A DNA stretch of 64,000 nucleotides, from the NCBI RefSeq assembly GCF_022163125.1, contig NZ_CP091881.1, positions 7,952,501-8,016,500 of the forward strand, in the 5' to 3' direction. This document shows, in pieces, positions 9,325-17,884 of the stretch. Both the position numbers and the translations under genes were made by a program. The DNA comes from Paenibacillus sp. HWE-109 (GTDB lineage Bacteria; Bacillota; Bacilli; Paenibacillales; NBRC-103111). The notes under the pieces were generated by a model. It ran no database searches. It had not been told where the DNA came from and saw only the letters and a program-made list of their open reading frames with translations. Numbering within the stretch: position 1 is the first letter of the stretch; the number at the start of each line of letters is the position of its first letter.

Positions 9325-10314
9325 ATGCAACAAAGAAAAAGCAAAAAAGTTTCCGTTGCGCTAGTAAGCTTAATGAGTATGACGTTGTTATTGTCGGCTT
9401 GCGGGAGCGCATCTAATGCTGGTTCCACGGCATCCACGTCACCAACAGCTAGTTCTCCAGCGGCAACGGCTGCAGCCAAAACAGAGAAAACAATGACGGA
9501 CGGGCTAGGCAATAAGGTAACCATTCCAGCTAATCCACAACGAATTATTGGTTCTTACTTAGAAGATCCTTTGATAACACTTGGTATTAAACCAGTTGCA
9601 CAATGGGCTGTTGCCAGCGGTGTTCAGGACTACTTAAAGGACAGTCTGAACGGCATCCCGACGCTTCCATCGGATCTTCCATTCGAAGCGGTTGCGAGTT
9701 TCAATCCGGATCTTATGATCATCGGGGGATCCAGCGCAGCAGCAGGCGAGAAGTATGCGCAGTATGCCAAAATTACACCTACCTTTGTATTGGGCGATGA
9801 AGTCAACAATGACTGGCGCAAAGCGCTGCTGAAGATCGGCGAAATCTTCGATAAATCGAAGGAAGCAGAGCAAGCGCTAAAAACTTATGATGCGAAGGCG
9901 AAAGAAGCTAAGGATAAATTGATTAAAGCAAACGGCGAGCAATCAGCGGCTGCGATATGGGTGACTGCCAAAGCTGCCTATGTGGTAAGCGAGAACCTGT
10001 CCAGTGGAGCTTTGCTCTACAAGGACATGGGCTTCAAAGTGCCTAATGTGGTGAAAGAAATTTCCAGCAAAGGGACTGCGAACTGGCGGGCGATCTCGAT
10101 GGAAGCCTTGTCTCAACTAGATGCGGATCATATTATCCTGATTCGTGGTAAGGGAGAAGGCGACCAAATTATTAACGATCCGATTTGGAAAAGCGTTTCT
10201 GCTGTGAAGAACGGGCATGTTTATGAATTTGATAAAACCCACAGCTGGTTATACAGCGGAGTTATTGCGAACAGTAAAATGATTGATGACGTTTTGAAAA
10301 GTATTTTGAAGTAA
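9325..10314 (+). CDS. Iron-siderophore ABC transporter substrate-binding lipoprotein (FhuD/FepB family)
   Basis: 329 aa. ATG 9325 is preferred over ATG 9319 because AAAGGGG (9309-9315) is 9 nt upstream. A lipoprotein signal peptide ends in the lipobox LLSAC, Cys 26. A Ser/Thr/Ala-rich linker leads to a periplasmic-binding-protein-like domain (PF01497 type) with MTDGLGNKVTIPANPQRI and FNPDLMIIGG. It captures ferric siderophore at the outer membrane face. A Fur box lies upstream and a terminator downstream. It is monocistronic, with no permease or ATPase next to it, so it must use a transporter encoded elsewhere. Confidence 0.9.
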   Translation: MQQRKSKKVSVALVSLMSMTLLLSACGSASNAGSTASTSPTASSPAATAAAKTEKTMTDGLGNKVTIPANPQRIIGSYLEDPLITLGIKPVAQWAVASGVQDYLKDSLNGIPTLPSDLPFEAVASFNPDLMIIGGSSAAAGEKYAQYAKITPTFVLGDEVNNDWRKALLKIGEIFDKSKEAEQALKTYDAKAKEAKDKLIKANGEQSAAAIWVTAKAAYVVSENLSSGALLYKDMGFKVPNVVKEISSKGTANWRAISMEALSQLDADHIILIRGKGEGDQIINDPIWKSVSAVKNGHVYEFDKTHSWLYSGVIANSKMIDDVLKSILK

Positions 10315-10317
10315 GTA

Positions 10318-10362
10318 TGGAAAGCCGTCAGGAAGTTTCTTCTTCCTGGCGGCTTTTTTGTT
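10318..10362 (+). terminator. Terminator after siderophore-binding lipoprotein gene
   Basis: AAAGCCGTCAGGAAG pairs with CTTCCTGGCGGCTTT, with a TTTCTT loop and a TTTTTTG tail. Confidence 0.93.
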
Positions 10363-10389
10363 ATTTCACAAAAAAAGTTAGCCATGTTA

Positions 10390-10447
10390 TGAAAGTTTAC
10401 AAACTTCTTTCATATAAATTGACCCATAGGGGTAGCGCACTTACAAT
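10390..10447 (+). promoter_or_regulatory. Promoter of the purine catabolism operon
   Basis: TTGACC (10419-10424), an exact 17-nt spacer and TACAAT (10442-10447). An inverted repeat GAAAGTTT...AACTTCTTTC lies just upstream (about 10390-10412) and could be an operator. No known PucR box was recognised. Confidence 0.7.
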
Positions 10448-10504
10448 GAAACAAATCTTACAAATGAGTGGCAGGTTCTAACCTAAACATAGAGGTGAAA
10501 CGTC

Positions 10505-11974
10505 ATGAAATTTAAGCTGCATCAAGTGAACACAATGAATCAGATTGATTTCGTTCATGCGTTCGGCCCTCTTTTCGAACATTCCCCGTGGGTGGCTGAG
10601 CGGGCGTGGGGCTCGCTGCCTTATGCCTCACAGCAGGAATTCACGCTTGCTCTTGAGCAGGAAGTTTGGTTAGCCAGCCGGGAGGAACGGCTTGCCCTAT
10701 TGCGGGCGCATCCGGACTTAGGGACAAGGGTCCAGATGACGAATCACTCGGTCCAGGAACAGTCAGGCGCAGGACTCAATCGCTTGTCCCCAGAGGAATA
10801 TAAGCAATTCCTTGCCTACAACAAGCAATATACAACGAAGTTCAAGTTTCCTTTCATTATGGCTGTGAAGGGGCAAACGAAGGATACGATCAAAGAAGCG
10901 ATTCGTCTGCGGATTGAACGAGACTTAGAGACGGAATTAGGCAAGGCTCTTCAGGAAGTTTGCAAGATAGGTCGTTTTCGGCTTGAAGCATTAATGGAGG
11001 ATGAGAAGGGGGAAACAGCGATGAAACAAGCGAGCGTATCAGAGAGAACGATGTACTACGGAAAAGGTGATGTGTGGGTATATCGTTCTTATGCCAAACC
11101 TTTGACGAATTTAACGCTAATCCCTGAATCGGGTTTTGCGGGACGAGATAATGTGTTGTTCGGGATGAATATTAAAATCGCGGTTAGCGGAGAGAAGTTC
11201 TTTACTTCGTTCACCGAAGGCGATAACACGTTGGTCGTTGCCACGGATTCGATGAAAAACTTCCTTCTACGCAAAGCCGGCGACTATGAAGGAGCTACAG
11301 CAGAAGGCTTCCTCGCCTTCGCTGCTCGCAAGTTTCTGGAGACCTACCCGCAGATGACGGGCGTGAGAATGACGGCTGATCAAGTTGCCTTCGACGTTCT
11401 GCCAGTTCCCGGAGCCAATGGCTTGGAAAATGGAGAACTCGTCTATCGTTATTCACAAAATGAACATCCAACGGCTTTGGTTGACATGGTTCGCACAGAT
11501 GAGGGGATCGTTGTTGCTGAACACTCCGGCGGTATCGCTGATCTTAAACTAATTAAGGTAAAAGGCAGCTCCTTCGCTGGTTTTGTGCGAGACGAGTACA
11601 CCACGCTTCCGGAATCCTATGATCGGCCCTTATTCATCTTCTTGGATATGTCATGGAGCTATGAAGAGGTGGAAGATGCCTTCGATTCTGATCTCGGCCG
11701 TTATGTGGCTGCTGAGCAAATAAGGGATATTGCGCATACCGTATTCCATGAGCAGCATTCCCCATCGATTCAAAATCTCATTTATCGGATTGGACAACGA
11801 GCACTTACAAGATTCCCGCAGTTGAAGGACATTCGCTTCGAATCGAATAACCGCACGTGGGAAACGATTCTGGAGCAGGCTTCGGTAGGCGAAGGCAAAG
11901 TATTTACAGAACCTAGACCTCCTTATGGCTTCCAAGGGTTTTCGATGACGAAGCGTGATTTGGAGGGCCTATGA
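10505..11974 (+). CDS. pucL: Bifunctional OHCU decarboxylase / urate oxidase (PucL)
   Basis: 489 aa with two fused enzymes. Residues about 10-165 are the 2-oxo-4-hydroxy-4-carboxy-5-ureidoimidazoline decarboxylase domain, with the catalytic HPDLG motif (His 69) and EQSGAGL. Residues about 175-489 are urate oxidase, with VVATDSMKNFLLR and the C-terminal SLxxIGxRxL-like segment around LIYRIGQRALTRFP. The fusion runs uricase and the last step to S-allantoin on one polypeptide; HIU hydrolase (next gene) supplies the middle step. The same fusion is known in B. subtilis PucL. AGAGGTG precedes ATG 10505. It heads the operon and overlaps pucM by 4 nt. Confidence 0.95.
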   Translation: MKFKLHQVNTMNQIDFVHAFGPLFEHSPWVAERAWGSLPYASQQEFTLALEQEVWLASREERLALLRAHPDLGTRVQMTNHSVQEQSGAGLNRLSPEEYKQFLAYNKQYTTKFKFPFIMAVKGQTKDTIKEAIRLRIERDLETELGKALQEVCKIGRFRLEALMEDEKGETAMKQASVSERTMYYGKGDVWVYRSYAKPLTNLTLIPESGFAGRDNVLFGMNIKIAVSGEKFFTSFTEGDNTLVVATDSMKNFLLRKAGDYEGATAEGFLAFAARKFLETYPQMTGVRMTADQVAFDVLPVPGANGLENGELVYRYSQNEHPTALVDMVRTDEGIVVAEHSGGIADLKLIKVKGSSFAGFVRDEYTTLPESYDRPLFIFLDMSWSYEEVEDAFDSDLGRYVAAEQIRDIAHTVFHEQHSPSIQNLIYRIGQRALTRFPQLKDIRFESNNRTWETILEQASVGEGKVFTEPRPPYGFQGFSMTKRDLEGL

Positions 11975-12327
11975 GCAGAGGGATTACAACGCATGTTCTG
12001 GATATAAGCAGCGGAAGACCTGCGAAGGATGTACACATCGCTTTATTTCGGATACAAGACGGGAAGTCGGAACTGTTAAGTTCTGGTGCAACGAACAGCG
12101 ATGGCCGTCTGGAGGGACCCTTGTTGAGCGGTGAGGGTTACCAAGCTGGGGTATATGAGCTTGTTTTTCATATTGGTGATTATTTCCGAGGCACAGGCAT
12201 ATCGCTTCCAGAGCCGGCTTTTCTAGATCAAGTTCCGGTTCGCTTCGGAATATCAGCCACAGATGTTCACTATCATGTGCCATTATTGGTTGCGCCATGG
12301 GGATACAACACCTATAAGGGCAGCTAA
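11971..12327 (+). CDS. pucM: 5-hydroxyisourate hydrolase (PucM, transthyretin-like)
   Basis: 118 aa, the usual length. It has the N-terminal THVLDISSGRPA (catalytic His 8 region), HYHVPLL with two His near residue 99, and the C-terminal YKGS. The family signature is YRGS, so the Arg is replaced by Lys; this is conservative but worth noting. It converts 5-hydroxyisourate to OHCU between the two activities of PucL. Start overlaps the pucL stop (ATGA), implying coupled translation. Confidence 0.93.
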   Translation: MSRGITTHVLDISSGRPAKDVHIALFRIQDGKSELLSSGATNSDGRLEGPLLSGEGYQAGVYELVFHIGDYFRGTGISLPEPAFLDQVPVRFGISATDVHYHVPLLVAPWGYNTYKGS

Positions 12328-12363
12328 TTTCAAGCCACCAAGGGTTCTGAGGGAGGGATTTGC

Positions 12364-13758
12364 ATGGATGATCAATTTGATCTCGTTATTCGTAAAGGTG
12401 CCGTAGTCCTCATAGATCAAGTACGTCAGTTGGATATCGGTATTCGAAACGGTAAAATTGCCGCGTTAGGTGAAAACCTCGCTTACTCGGAGCAAACGCC
12501 TACTTATGAAGCGGAAAATCTGGTCATCCTGCCGGGTATGGTAGATGCTCATGTTCATTTCAATGAACCCGCCTTGGGACATTGGGAGGGCTTCGCTACA
12601 GGTTCCGCATCGCTCGCCGCAGGTGGCTGCACCACCTATATCGATATGCCGCTCAACGGTGTTCCGCCAACGGTGAGATTTAGCGCCCTGAAGCAAAAAT
12701 TGGAAGCGGCAGAAGGAAACTCGGTGGTCGATTATGCGCTTTGGGGCGGTCTTGTTCCCGGCAATATCGGACACTTGCAAGAGCTAGCCGAAGCTGGTGT
12801 CATTGGATTCAAGGCTTTCATGTCTTGTCCCGGCGGAGAAGGGGAAGATATTTTCGCGGAAGTGGACGACCTGACGCTCGTCGAAGGGATGAGAGAGATC
12901 GCTCGCCTGGGGCTCGTGCTTGCGCTGCATGCAGAGAGTGAAGAGATGGTCGCGAAACTGGCAGCCGAAGCGCGGGAGGAAGGCAAGCGAGGGGCGCTCG
13001 ACTTCGCTGCGACGCGGCCGATCGCCGCTGAGCTGGAAGCGGTCAACCGCGCGCTCTTCTACGCGGAACAAACGGGCTGCAAGCTGCACTTCGTGCACAT
13101 CAGCAGCGCTGAGGCTGTGCACGTGATCACGGATGCGAAGGCGAGAGGGCTGGACGTCACCGTGGAAACGTGCCCGCACTACTTGGTCTTGACCAGCGCG
13201 GATCTGGAGCAGCAAGGGGCGATTGCCAAATGTGCGCCGCCACTGCGTACGGCGCATGATCAAGAGCGGCTCTGGCAGGAGCTTGCTGCTGGCAGGCTTG
13301 ATCTGCTCGCCTCGGATCATTCCCCCTGCCCGGCAGCGATGAAGCAAGGGGAATTTATCGAGGCGTGGGGTGGAATCTCCGGCGCGCAAAGCTCGGTCGA
13401 GCTGGTGCTGGATGAAGGCCATCTCCGCCGGGATGTGCCGCTGCCTTTGCTTGCACGGCTGCTGGCTACGGAGCCAGCCAAGCGCTTTGGGTTGTATCCG
13501 CGCAAGGGCCAAATTGCCCTGGGGGCAGATGCGGATCTGGCGCTTGTGGATTTGAAGATGAGCTATACGCTGCAAGCAAGTGATTTGCTGTACCGCCATC
13601 CGCATAGCCCCTATGTGGGGAAAACATTTGGCTGCCGAGTAAAAGCCACATTCTTACGCGGAAACCAAGTGTATGAGCTTCATGAAGGCGTTGCTGACAA
13701 GACAGAAGGAGCATGGCTTCGTCATGCTGCTGTGACAGGAGGTGTGCACAGTGGCTGA
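12364..13758 (+). CDS. pucH: Allantoinase (PucH/AllB)
   Basis: 464 aa, a cyclic amidohydrolase of the dihydroorotase/hydantoinase superfamily. Metal ligands: GMVDAHVHFNEP (HxH, about 60), the carboxylated Lys in GFKAFMSCPG, HAES, the FVHISSAEA His, and Asp in LASDHSPC. It opens the allantoin ring to allantoate. GAGGGA lies upstream of ATG 12364. It overlaps the next gene. The 13000-13450 stretch is visibly more GC-rich than the rest of the operon. Confidence 0.94.
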   Translation: MDDQFDLVIRKGAVVLIDQVRQLDIGIRNGKIAALGENLAYSEQTPTYEAENLVILPGMVDAHVHFNEPALGHWEGFATGSASLAAGGCTTYIDMPLNGVPPTVRFSALKQKLEAAEGNSVVDYALWGGLVPGNIGHLQELAEAGVIGFKAFMSCPGGEGEDIFAEVDDLTLVEGMREIARLGLVLALHAESEEMVAKLAAEAREEGKRGALDFAATRPIAAELEAVNRALFYAEQTGCKLHFVHISSAEAVHVITDAKARGLDVTVETCPHYLVLTSADLEQQGAIAKCAPPLRTAHDQERLWQELAAGRLDLLASDHSPCPAAMKQGEFIEAWGGISGAQSSVELVLDEGHLRRDVPLPLLARLLATEPAKRFGLYPRKGQIALGADADLALVDLKMSYTLQASDLLYRHPHSPYVGKTFGCRVKATFLRGNQVYELHEGVADKTEGAWLRHAAVTGGVHSG

Positions 13759-15040
13759 AATGACACCGACCTCTGTTCAAGAATTAGCTCAATATTCCAA
13801 GCAAATGCTTGATGTGCTGGAGTGGCTCGCAACCTACGGCGCTAATCCAGAGGGAGGAGTTACCCGGCTGCTGTACACGGAGTCATGGCTGCAGGCGCAG
13901 CGTGCGCTTTTGGCAAAGATGGAAGGGCTGGGTCTAGCAGCGAATTTCGACGCCGTAGGCAATGTATATGGGAAATTGCAAGGAAGCAACGCGTCTTTGA
14001 AGTCGGTTCTTACAGGCTCGCACGTCGACACAGTCAAAAATGGCGGTAAATATGATGGCGCATACGGCGTCGTTGCATCGCTGATGGCACTTGGCTACCT
14101 GAAGGCTGTACATGGGACTCCGAGAAGGACAATTGAAGTGATTTCATTTTGTGAAGAAGAGGGAAGCCGCTTCCCGCTTGCTTATTGGGGATCCGGCCAT
14201 GTAACCGGCGTAAGATCTTACGCAAGTGCTGCAGGTATTGCAGATCTAGAGGGTACTACTTTGTTGGAAGCTATGGGAGAAGCAGGCTTCGAACCTGCAA
14301 ACGCGGGCGAACATTCGGCAGTGCGTGATGATATTGGAGCTTATATTGAAATTCATATTGAGCAAGGTTCTGTTCTTGAAGTGAAACAGAAACAAATTGG
14401 CGTTGTGACCGCGATAGTTGGACAGATTCGGATGACTGTAGTTGTCAAAGGCGATTCGAACCATGCCGGAACAACACCGATGACCATGCGCCGGGATGCG
14501 CTCGCGGGAGCCGCTGAAATGGTTGTTCTCACGGAAAGTATGGCACTGGAAGAAGGCGGGCCGCTAGTGGCTACGGTAGGACGGCTGGATGTAAAGCGTG
14601 GAACCTCGAATGTGGTGCCGGGCGAAGTTGAATTTACGCTGGACATTCGGCATACGGATGAGCGGAAGATGGACGCTTTTCGAACAAGATTGCTAACAAA
14701 GCTCGGTGAAATCGCGAAGCGAAGAGAGCTTATTATAGAGACGGTTGAAAATTTACATGCTTCACCTGTTGCCATGCACCAAGGAATCTCGAATGACATT
14801 GAGGCAGCGTGCGCGACTTATGGATTCGGAAGCATGAAGCTGCCCAGCGGGGCTGGCCACGATGCCCAGTTGTTTGGGCCGATCTGTCCATCGGCGATGA
14901 TTTTCGTGCCAAGCCGCGGGGGGATCAGTCATAGTCCGGAGGAGTTCACGGAACCGGATGACTTGATTGCAGGTTTTCAAACGCTGGTTCATGTGTTATA
15001 CCAATATGGCTATGGGGGTAAAGCTGATGAAATCCTATAA
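13751..15040 (+). CDS. pucF: Allantoate amidohydrolase (PucF/AllC)
   Basis: 429 aa from GTG 13751, which lies about 8 nt after GGAGG (13738-13742). GTG 13742 would overlap that site and is less likely. M20-family metal site: TGSHVDTVKNGGKYDGAYGV (His and bridging Asp), CEEEGSRFP (Glu pair), HIEQG (His) and the C-terminal SHSPEEFT-like GGISHSPEEFTEP. It hydrolyses allantoate to ureidoglycine, ammonia and CO2. It overlaps pucH upstream by 8 nt and pucG downstream by 14 nt. Confidence 0.93.
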   Translation: MAEMTPTSVQELAQYSKQMLDVLEWLATYGANPEGGVTRLLYTESWLQAQRALLAKMEGLGLAANFDAVGNVYGKLQGSNASLKSVLTGSHVDTVKNGGKYDGAYGVVASLMALGYLKAVHGTPRRTIEVISFCEEEGSRFPLAYWGSGHVTGVRSYASAAGIADLEGTTLLEAMGEAGFEPANAGEHSAVRDDIGAYIEIHIEQGSVLEVKQKQIGVVTAIVGQIRMTVVVKGDSNHAGTTPMTMRRDALAGAAEMVVLTESMALEEGGPLVATVGRLDVKRGTSNVVPGEVEFTLDIRHTDERKMDAFRTRLLTKLGEIAKRRELIIETVENLHASPVAMHQGISNDIEAACATYGFGSMKLPSGAGHDAQLFGPICPSAMIFVPSRGGISHSPEEFTEPDDLIAGFQTLVHVLYQYGYGGKADEIL

Positions 15041-16271
15041 AGACTTATCGCCCTCGCTGCGAACGATTATGACGCCCGGACCGGTTGAGGTCGACCCGCG
15101 TGTTCTGCGCGCGATGTCGTATCCGATTCTGGGACAGTTTGATCCTGAATTTACGGAATTGATGAATGAGACGATGGAAATGCTCAGGGATGTTTTTCAA
15201 ACAAGCAATCAATGGGCTTACCCTATCGATGGTACCTCCCGCTCAGGTATTGAGGCGGTATTAGTCAGTGTGATTGAACCTGGGGATAAAGTGCTTGTAC
15301 CGATTTATGGTCGTTTTGGCAACTTGCTTGTCGAAATTTCTGAACGCTGCGGAGCTGAAGTTGTCCTGTTGGAGAAGGAGTGGGGGACGGTATTCGACCC
15401 GCAGGAAATCATTGCCGCTATTCATCGGGAAAAGCCGAATATTGTAGCGATTGTACATGGCGAAACGTCCACGGGGTGCGTTCAACCTCTTGAAGGAATC
15501 GGGGCGGCTTGCCGTGAAGTGGATGCGCTGCTGGTCGTTGATGCTGTTGCGACAATTGGCGGCGTGCCGGTACAGACGGATGCCTGGCAGTTAGACGCGG
15601 TTATCGGTGGCACGCAGAAATGCCTGTCGGTTCCCTCTGGCATGTCTCCGATTACTTACAATGAGCGTGTTGAGGCGAAGGTGCTGCGACGCAAAACGAT
15701 TGAGCGCGGTCTGCGTGAAAAAGGTTCAGCCGTAGCTGCTGGGAAGCCGGTTGCGAGCAACTACTTCGATCTCGGTCAACTGCAGGATTACTGGAGCCCC
15801 AAGCGGCTCAATCATCATACGGAGTCAACTTCCATGCTGTACGCTTTGCGCGAAGGCTTGCGGCTTGTGCTGCAAGAGGGGCTGGAGGAACGCTTTGACC
15901 GCCATAAGCGCCATGAAGCTGCCTTGGTTGCTGGCTTGAAGGCCATGGGCTTAACGTTGTATGGCAACCCCGCTTGTAAGCTTCCGGTTGTCACTTGTAT
16001 TCAGATACCGCAAGGAATTGACGGCGAATCCGTTCGCGCTATGCTGCTGAATAGTTTTGGCATCGAAATTGCCAGTTCCTTCGGGCCGTTAAAAGGTCAA
16101 ATTTGGCGAATTGGAACGATGGGCTTCAGCTGCAACCAGAAAAATGTGCTTCACGTGTTGGGTGCATTGGAAGCGGTGCTCTTATGGCACAAAGCTGCGA
16201 TTACAAGCGGTAAAGCGCTGCAAGCGGCGTTATCCGTATATGCCCCCACAGAGGAGGAACTTCCATGTTGA
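15027..16271 (+). CDS. pucG: (S)-ureidoglycine-glyoxylate aminotransferase (PucG)
   Basis: 414 aa, a fold-type I PLP aminotransferase of the alanine-glyoxylate (AGXT) group. It has TIMTPGPVEVDPRVL at the N-terminus and the PLP lysine in IGGTQKCLSVPSGMSP. PucG-type enzymes in purine operons move the amino group of ureidoglycine to glyoxylate, giving oxalurate and glycine. ATG 15027 is chosen because GGGGG (15014-15018) is 8 nt upstream. A longer in-frame start at 14967 would run deep into pucF. Confidence 0.9.
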   Translation: MKSYKDLSPSLRTIMTPGPVEVDPRVLRAMSYPILGQFDPEFTELMNETMEMLRDVFQTSNQWAYPIDGTSRSGIEAVLVSVIEPGDKVLVPIYGRFGNLLVEISERCGAEVVLLEKEWGTVFDPQEIIAAIHREKPNIVAIVHGETSTGCVQPLEGIGAACREVDALLVVDAVATIGGVPVQTDAWQLDAVIGGTQKCLSVPSGMSPITYNERVEAKVLRRKTIERGLREKGSAVAAGKPVASNYFDLGQLQDYWSPKRLNHHTESTSMLYALREGLRLVLQEGLEERFDRHKRHEAALVAGLKAMGLTLYGNPACKLPVVTCIQIPQGIDGESVRAMLLNSFGIEIASSFGPLKGQIWRIGTMGFSCNQKNVLHVLGALEAVLLWHKAAITSGKALQAALSVYAPTEEELPC

Positions 16272-17860
16272 ACATCATGCCACGAGCGGAGCGAGCGATG
16301 ATCGCTACGCCTCATTATTTGGCCAGCAGCGTAGGAAGCGCGATCTTGCAGCAGGGAGGCAATGCCTTCGATGCAGCGATTGCGATCAGCGCAACGCTTG
16401 GTGTTGTTTATCCGCATATGACGGGGCTTGGCGGGGACGCTTTTTTCTTGATGTACGATGCGGCTGCAGGCGCATATACGGGATTCAATGGAAGCGGGAA
16501 GTCTGCTGCCCAAGCTACGCCTGATTTTTATAAAGCGAAAGGGCTGCAAGCGATACCGCAAAGAGGTATTCTCAGTGCGATCACCGTTCCGGGCATGGTC
16601 GACGCCTGGTGGCAGGTATGGGAGAAATACGGCAAGCTTGCTTGGGCTAAGCTGCTTGAGCCTGCGATTGACTATGCGGAGAAAGGGTTTCCGATTTCAC
16701 GCAATCTGCTGTTCTGGATGCGCAAGGATGAGGTCTTCATTCGAGCCTCAGAGCAGTTGAGCAGCTTATATATGGCGGGTGGTCAGCTTCTGAAGGAAGG
16801 CGATCGCCTCGTTCAGAAAGAGATGGCTCAGACCCTGCGAGTAGTGCAGCGAGAAGGTCGGGATGCCTTTTATAAAGGTACTCTGATGCAGTCGATTGTA
16901 CAGAACATTCAGTCTGATGGCGGGCTGCTGCAGGAAGCAGATTTCCGCAATTTTGCCGGAGAATGGGTTGAGTTGCTCTCCACGACGTATCGCGGGTATG
17001 ACATTTATCAAATGCCGCCGAACTCGCAAGGATTCACAGCGCTTATGATGATGAATATGCTGGAAAATGTCGATGTCAGTGCGGTTCCCCGAGCATCAGC
17101 GAATTTTTATCACTTGATGTCGGAAGTTGTTAAAAAGGCGTTCAAAGATCGCGACCTGTACTTAACCGATCCGCGTTTCCGCGAGATTCCATTGAAGCGC
17201 TTGCTTTCCAAGGCTTATGCCAAGGAACTTTGGAACGATATTCAAGCGGAGCCGTTTAAGGTCAGTGAGCATTTGTCGCCGGCGATCGGCCAGGATACGG
17301 CCTATGCTGCTGTGGTGGATGAAGAGGGGAACTCGGTTTCTTTCATACAAAGTTTATATTTTGACTTCGGTGCGGCCTATGTGCCTGGAGATACAGGAAT
17401 TATCATGCAAAATCGCGGCTCTTTTTTCTCGCTGGAATCGTCTTGTGCCAATGCTTTGGAGCCAGGTAAAAGATCCTTCCATACCCTAATGCCGGCGATG
17501 GTCAGCAAAGAGGGCAAGCCTTACATGCTATACGGCACGCAGGGCGGGGAAGGTCAGCCGCAAACACAACTCTCTATTCTGACTGGTGTTCTGGACTATG
17601 GCTTGTCGATTCAAGAAGCGATTTCGCTTCCTCGTTGGGTGTACGGCCGAACTTGGGGAGAAGACGGAGACGCCCTGAAGCTGGAGCATCGTCTGGATGG
17701 AGATGTGTACGCTCGCTTGAAGAAGTGGGGACATCGTGTCGAACCCGTCAACCCATGGGATGGCATTATGGGGCAAGCGCAGGGCATTGTCATTGACGAA
17801 CAAGGGTTCATGAGTGGTGCCGCCGATCCGCGGGGTGACGGTTTAGCGATCGGTTGGTAA
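16265..17860 (+). CDS. Gamma-glutamyltransferase-like Ntn hydrolase (YwrD-like)
   Basis: 531 aa of the gamma-glutamyltranspeptidase family, self-cleaving Ntn hydrolases. The N-terminal part has GGNAFDAAIAISATLGVVYPH and MTGLGGDAFFLMYD. The probable autocleavage site precedes Thr in GQDTAYAAVVDEEGN, followed by NRGSFFSLE and GTQGGEGQPQTQ. No signal peptide is visible, so it is probably cytoplasmic, as for B. subtilis YwrD. The usual TTH at the nucleophile is DTAY here. It overlaps pucG by 7 nt, so it is fully embedded in the purine operon. Its substrate there is unknown; an amide intermediate is one guess. Confidence 0.82.
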   Translation: MLNIMPRAERAMIATPHYLASSVGSAILQQGGNAFDAAIAISATLGVVYPHMTGLGGDAFFLMYDAAAGAYTGFNGSGKSAAQATPDFYKAKGLQAIPQRGILSAITVPGMVDAWWQVWEKYGKLAWAKLLEPAIDYAEKGFPISRNLLFWMRKDEVFIRASEQLSSLYMAGGQLLKEGDRLVQKEMAQTLRVVQREGRDAFYKGTLMQSIVQNIQSDGGLLQEADFRNFAGEWVELLSTTYRGYDIYQMPPNSQGFTALMMMNMLENVDVSAVPRASANFYHLMSEVVKKAFKDRDLYLTDPRFREIPLKRLLSKAYAKELWNDIQAEPFKVSEHLSPAIGQDTAYAAVVDEEGNSVSFIQSLYFDFGAAYVPGDTGIIMQNRGSFFSLESSCANALEPGKRSFHTLMPAMVSKEGKPYMLYGTQGGEGQPQTQLSILTGVLDYGLSIQEAISLPRWVYGRTWGEDGDALKLEHRLDGDVYARLKKWGHRVEPVNPWDGIMGQAQGIVIDEQGFMSGAADPRGDGLAIGW

Positions 17861-17884
17861 TGATTAAGTGAGGAGCGATGAGTG

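Noticed and set aside
12784..13605. Long antisense ORF over allantoinase
   Set aside because: GC-rich codon bias of the sense gene creates antisense openness; no ribosome site or family motif.
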